This document shows positions 44,633 to 44,988 of a DNA stretch of 44,988 bases, piece after piece. The position numbers were made by a program, and so were the translations under genes. Below the pieces are notes generated by a model, which searched no databases, had not been told where the DNA came from, and saw only the letters and a program-made list of their open reading frames with translations. Positions within the stretch are counted from its first letter, which is position 1; each line of letters opens with the position of its first letter. Source of the stretch: Chryseobacterium limigenitum (GTDB taxonomy: Bacteria > Bacteroidota > Bacteroidia > Flavobacteriales > Weeksellaceae); the NCBI RefSeq assembly GCF_900114875.1, contig NZ_FPKW01000027.1, positions 1 through 44,988 of the forward strand, written 5' to 3'.

Positions 44633-44988
44633 TGAACTTGCAACTATTTTTGAGACAAAATTTATATACTCTTTATGCTACATTTTTAGATTGATTAGAC
44701 ATTAAATTTTGATACTCTTTTATGGTTAAATTTCCTAAAGCCGAATGCCTTCTGTGAGTGTTGTAAAATGTTTCTATATATTCAAACACAGAGTTTTTAG
44801 CATGATCTCTAGTTTCATATTTATTTTGATAGACAAGTTCGGTTTTCAGAGTTTTGAAAAAGCTCTCAGCTACAGCATTGTCATAACAATTTCCTTTTCC
44901 GCTCATGCTTCGAGTAATGTTTTTTCCGACTATTGATGTAAATTCTGTACACGCATATTGTATCCCTCTATCTGAATGGAAAATCAAG
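44633..44988 (-). mobile_element. End of the same IS3-family insertion sequence (right copy)
   Basis: The outer end TGAACTTGCAACTATTTTTG starts at 44633 and the first 94 bases are identical to the left copy. The orientation is opposite to the left copy, so the 3' ends of both elements face the window. The 5' part lies beyond the window. Confidence 0.87.
44673..44987 (-). CDS. IS3-family transposase (OrfB), C-terminal part
   Basis: About 105 residues of the integrase catalytic core, open at the window edge. HSDRGIQYA carries the second Asp and NCYDNAVAESFFKTLKTE the Glu of the DDE triad. The C-terminal YNTHRRHSALGNLTIKEY is typical of IS3-family OrfB proteins of the IS3/IS150 type. There is no start codon within the window; the frame is read from the edge. 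Confidence 0.9.
   Translation of the reverse strand: MIFHSDRGIQYACTEFTSIVGKNITRSMSGKGNCYDNAVAESFFKTLKTELVYQNKYETRDHAKNSVFEYIETFYNTHRRHSALGNLTIKEYQNLMSNQSKNVA

Noticed and set aside
1..44988. Composite transposon carrying 44 kb of cargo
   Set aside because: The IS ends face the window in inverted orientation, but both copies are incomplete here, no target duplication can be compared, and the cargo looks like ordinary chromosomal loci. Contig ends at repeats explain it equally well.

Overview
The window looks like chromosomal DNA of a flavobacterium, most likely Chryseobacterium or a close relative in the Weeksellaceae. The reasons are the AT-rich composition, the absence of Shine-Dalgarno sequences, Bacteroidota-type promoters (TTTG, about 20 nt, TAnnTTTG), a type IX secretion sorting domain, a TonB-dependent receptor and a 'double-glycine' peptide of the kind common in these genomes. 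The first 94 bases and the last 356 bases are the same end of one IS3-family insertion sequence in inverted orientation. The window may therefore simply be a stretch bounded by IS copies, for example an assembly contig that ends at repeats.

Layout. (1) 1-1.4 kb: an IS end that cuts off a TPR/membrane regulator-like gene. (2) 1.6-7.7 kb: a 1956-residue secreted surface protein (PKD, SprB-like repeats, a duplicated FISUMP-type module, T9SS tail), followed by a 55-residue six-cysteine GG-leader peptide too small for normal gene calling. (3) 8.4-15.3 kb: a sugar-uptake locus. A TonB-dependent receptor, a six-hairpin (GH100-like) glycosidase, a uridine-kinase-like enzyme and an SLC45/GPH-type transporter lie on the minus strand. 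A LacI-family regulator is divergent, with a 22-bp operator-like palindrome between. The set resembles a Xanthomonas sux-type sucrose system. (4) 15.4-16.2 kb: a secreted protein with an endosialidase-type self-cleaving chaperone domain, then about 800 bp without genes but with several dyads.

(5) 17.0-38.0 kb: the largest block. A sigma-54 response regulator, a FIST sensor and a GAF/PAS hybrid kinase with receiver and HPt domains are packed with almost no spacing. They are followed on the same strand by a lone receiver protein and a complete Wzx/Wzy-type exopolysaccharide cluster: Wza-like exporter, Wzc-like co-polymerase whose kinase domain has lost its ATP-binding motif, flippase, polymerase, four glycosyltransferases, an acetyltransferase, a three-domain kinase/nucleotidyltransferase-like protein, and a WecA-type initiating transferase. 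Each of the three larger gaps in this cluster carries the same 15-bp dyad TTCCA-N5-TGGAA, which suggests a shared regulator, possibly the adjacent sigma-54 activator.

(6) 38.2-43.1 kb, minus strand: a PIG-L/LmbE-type deacetylase, a 34-residue one-helix membrane protein overlapping both neighbours, a sodium:solute symporter and a DUF2911 protein, forming one operon with a clear promoter. (7) 43.2-44.5 kb, minus strand: a small oxidoreductase operon (SnoaL-like, NmrA-type SDR, nitroreductase). The SDR and the nitroreductase both appear to have lost their central part in frame while keeping both ends. (8) 44.6 kb to end: the second IS end with the C-terminal part of the transposase.
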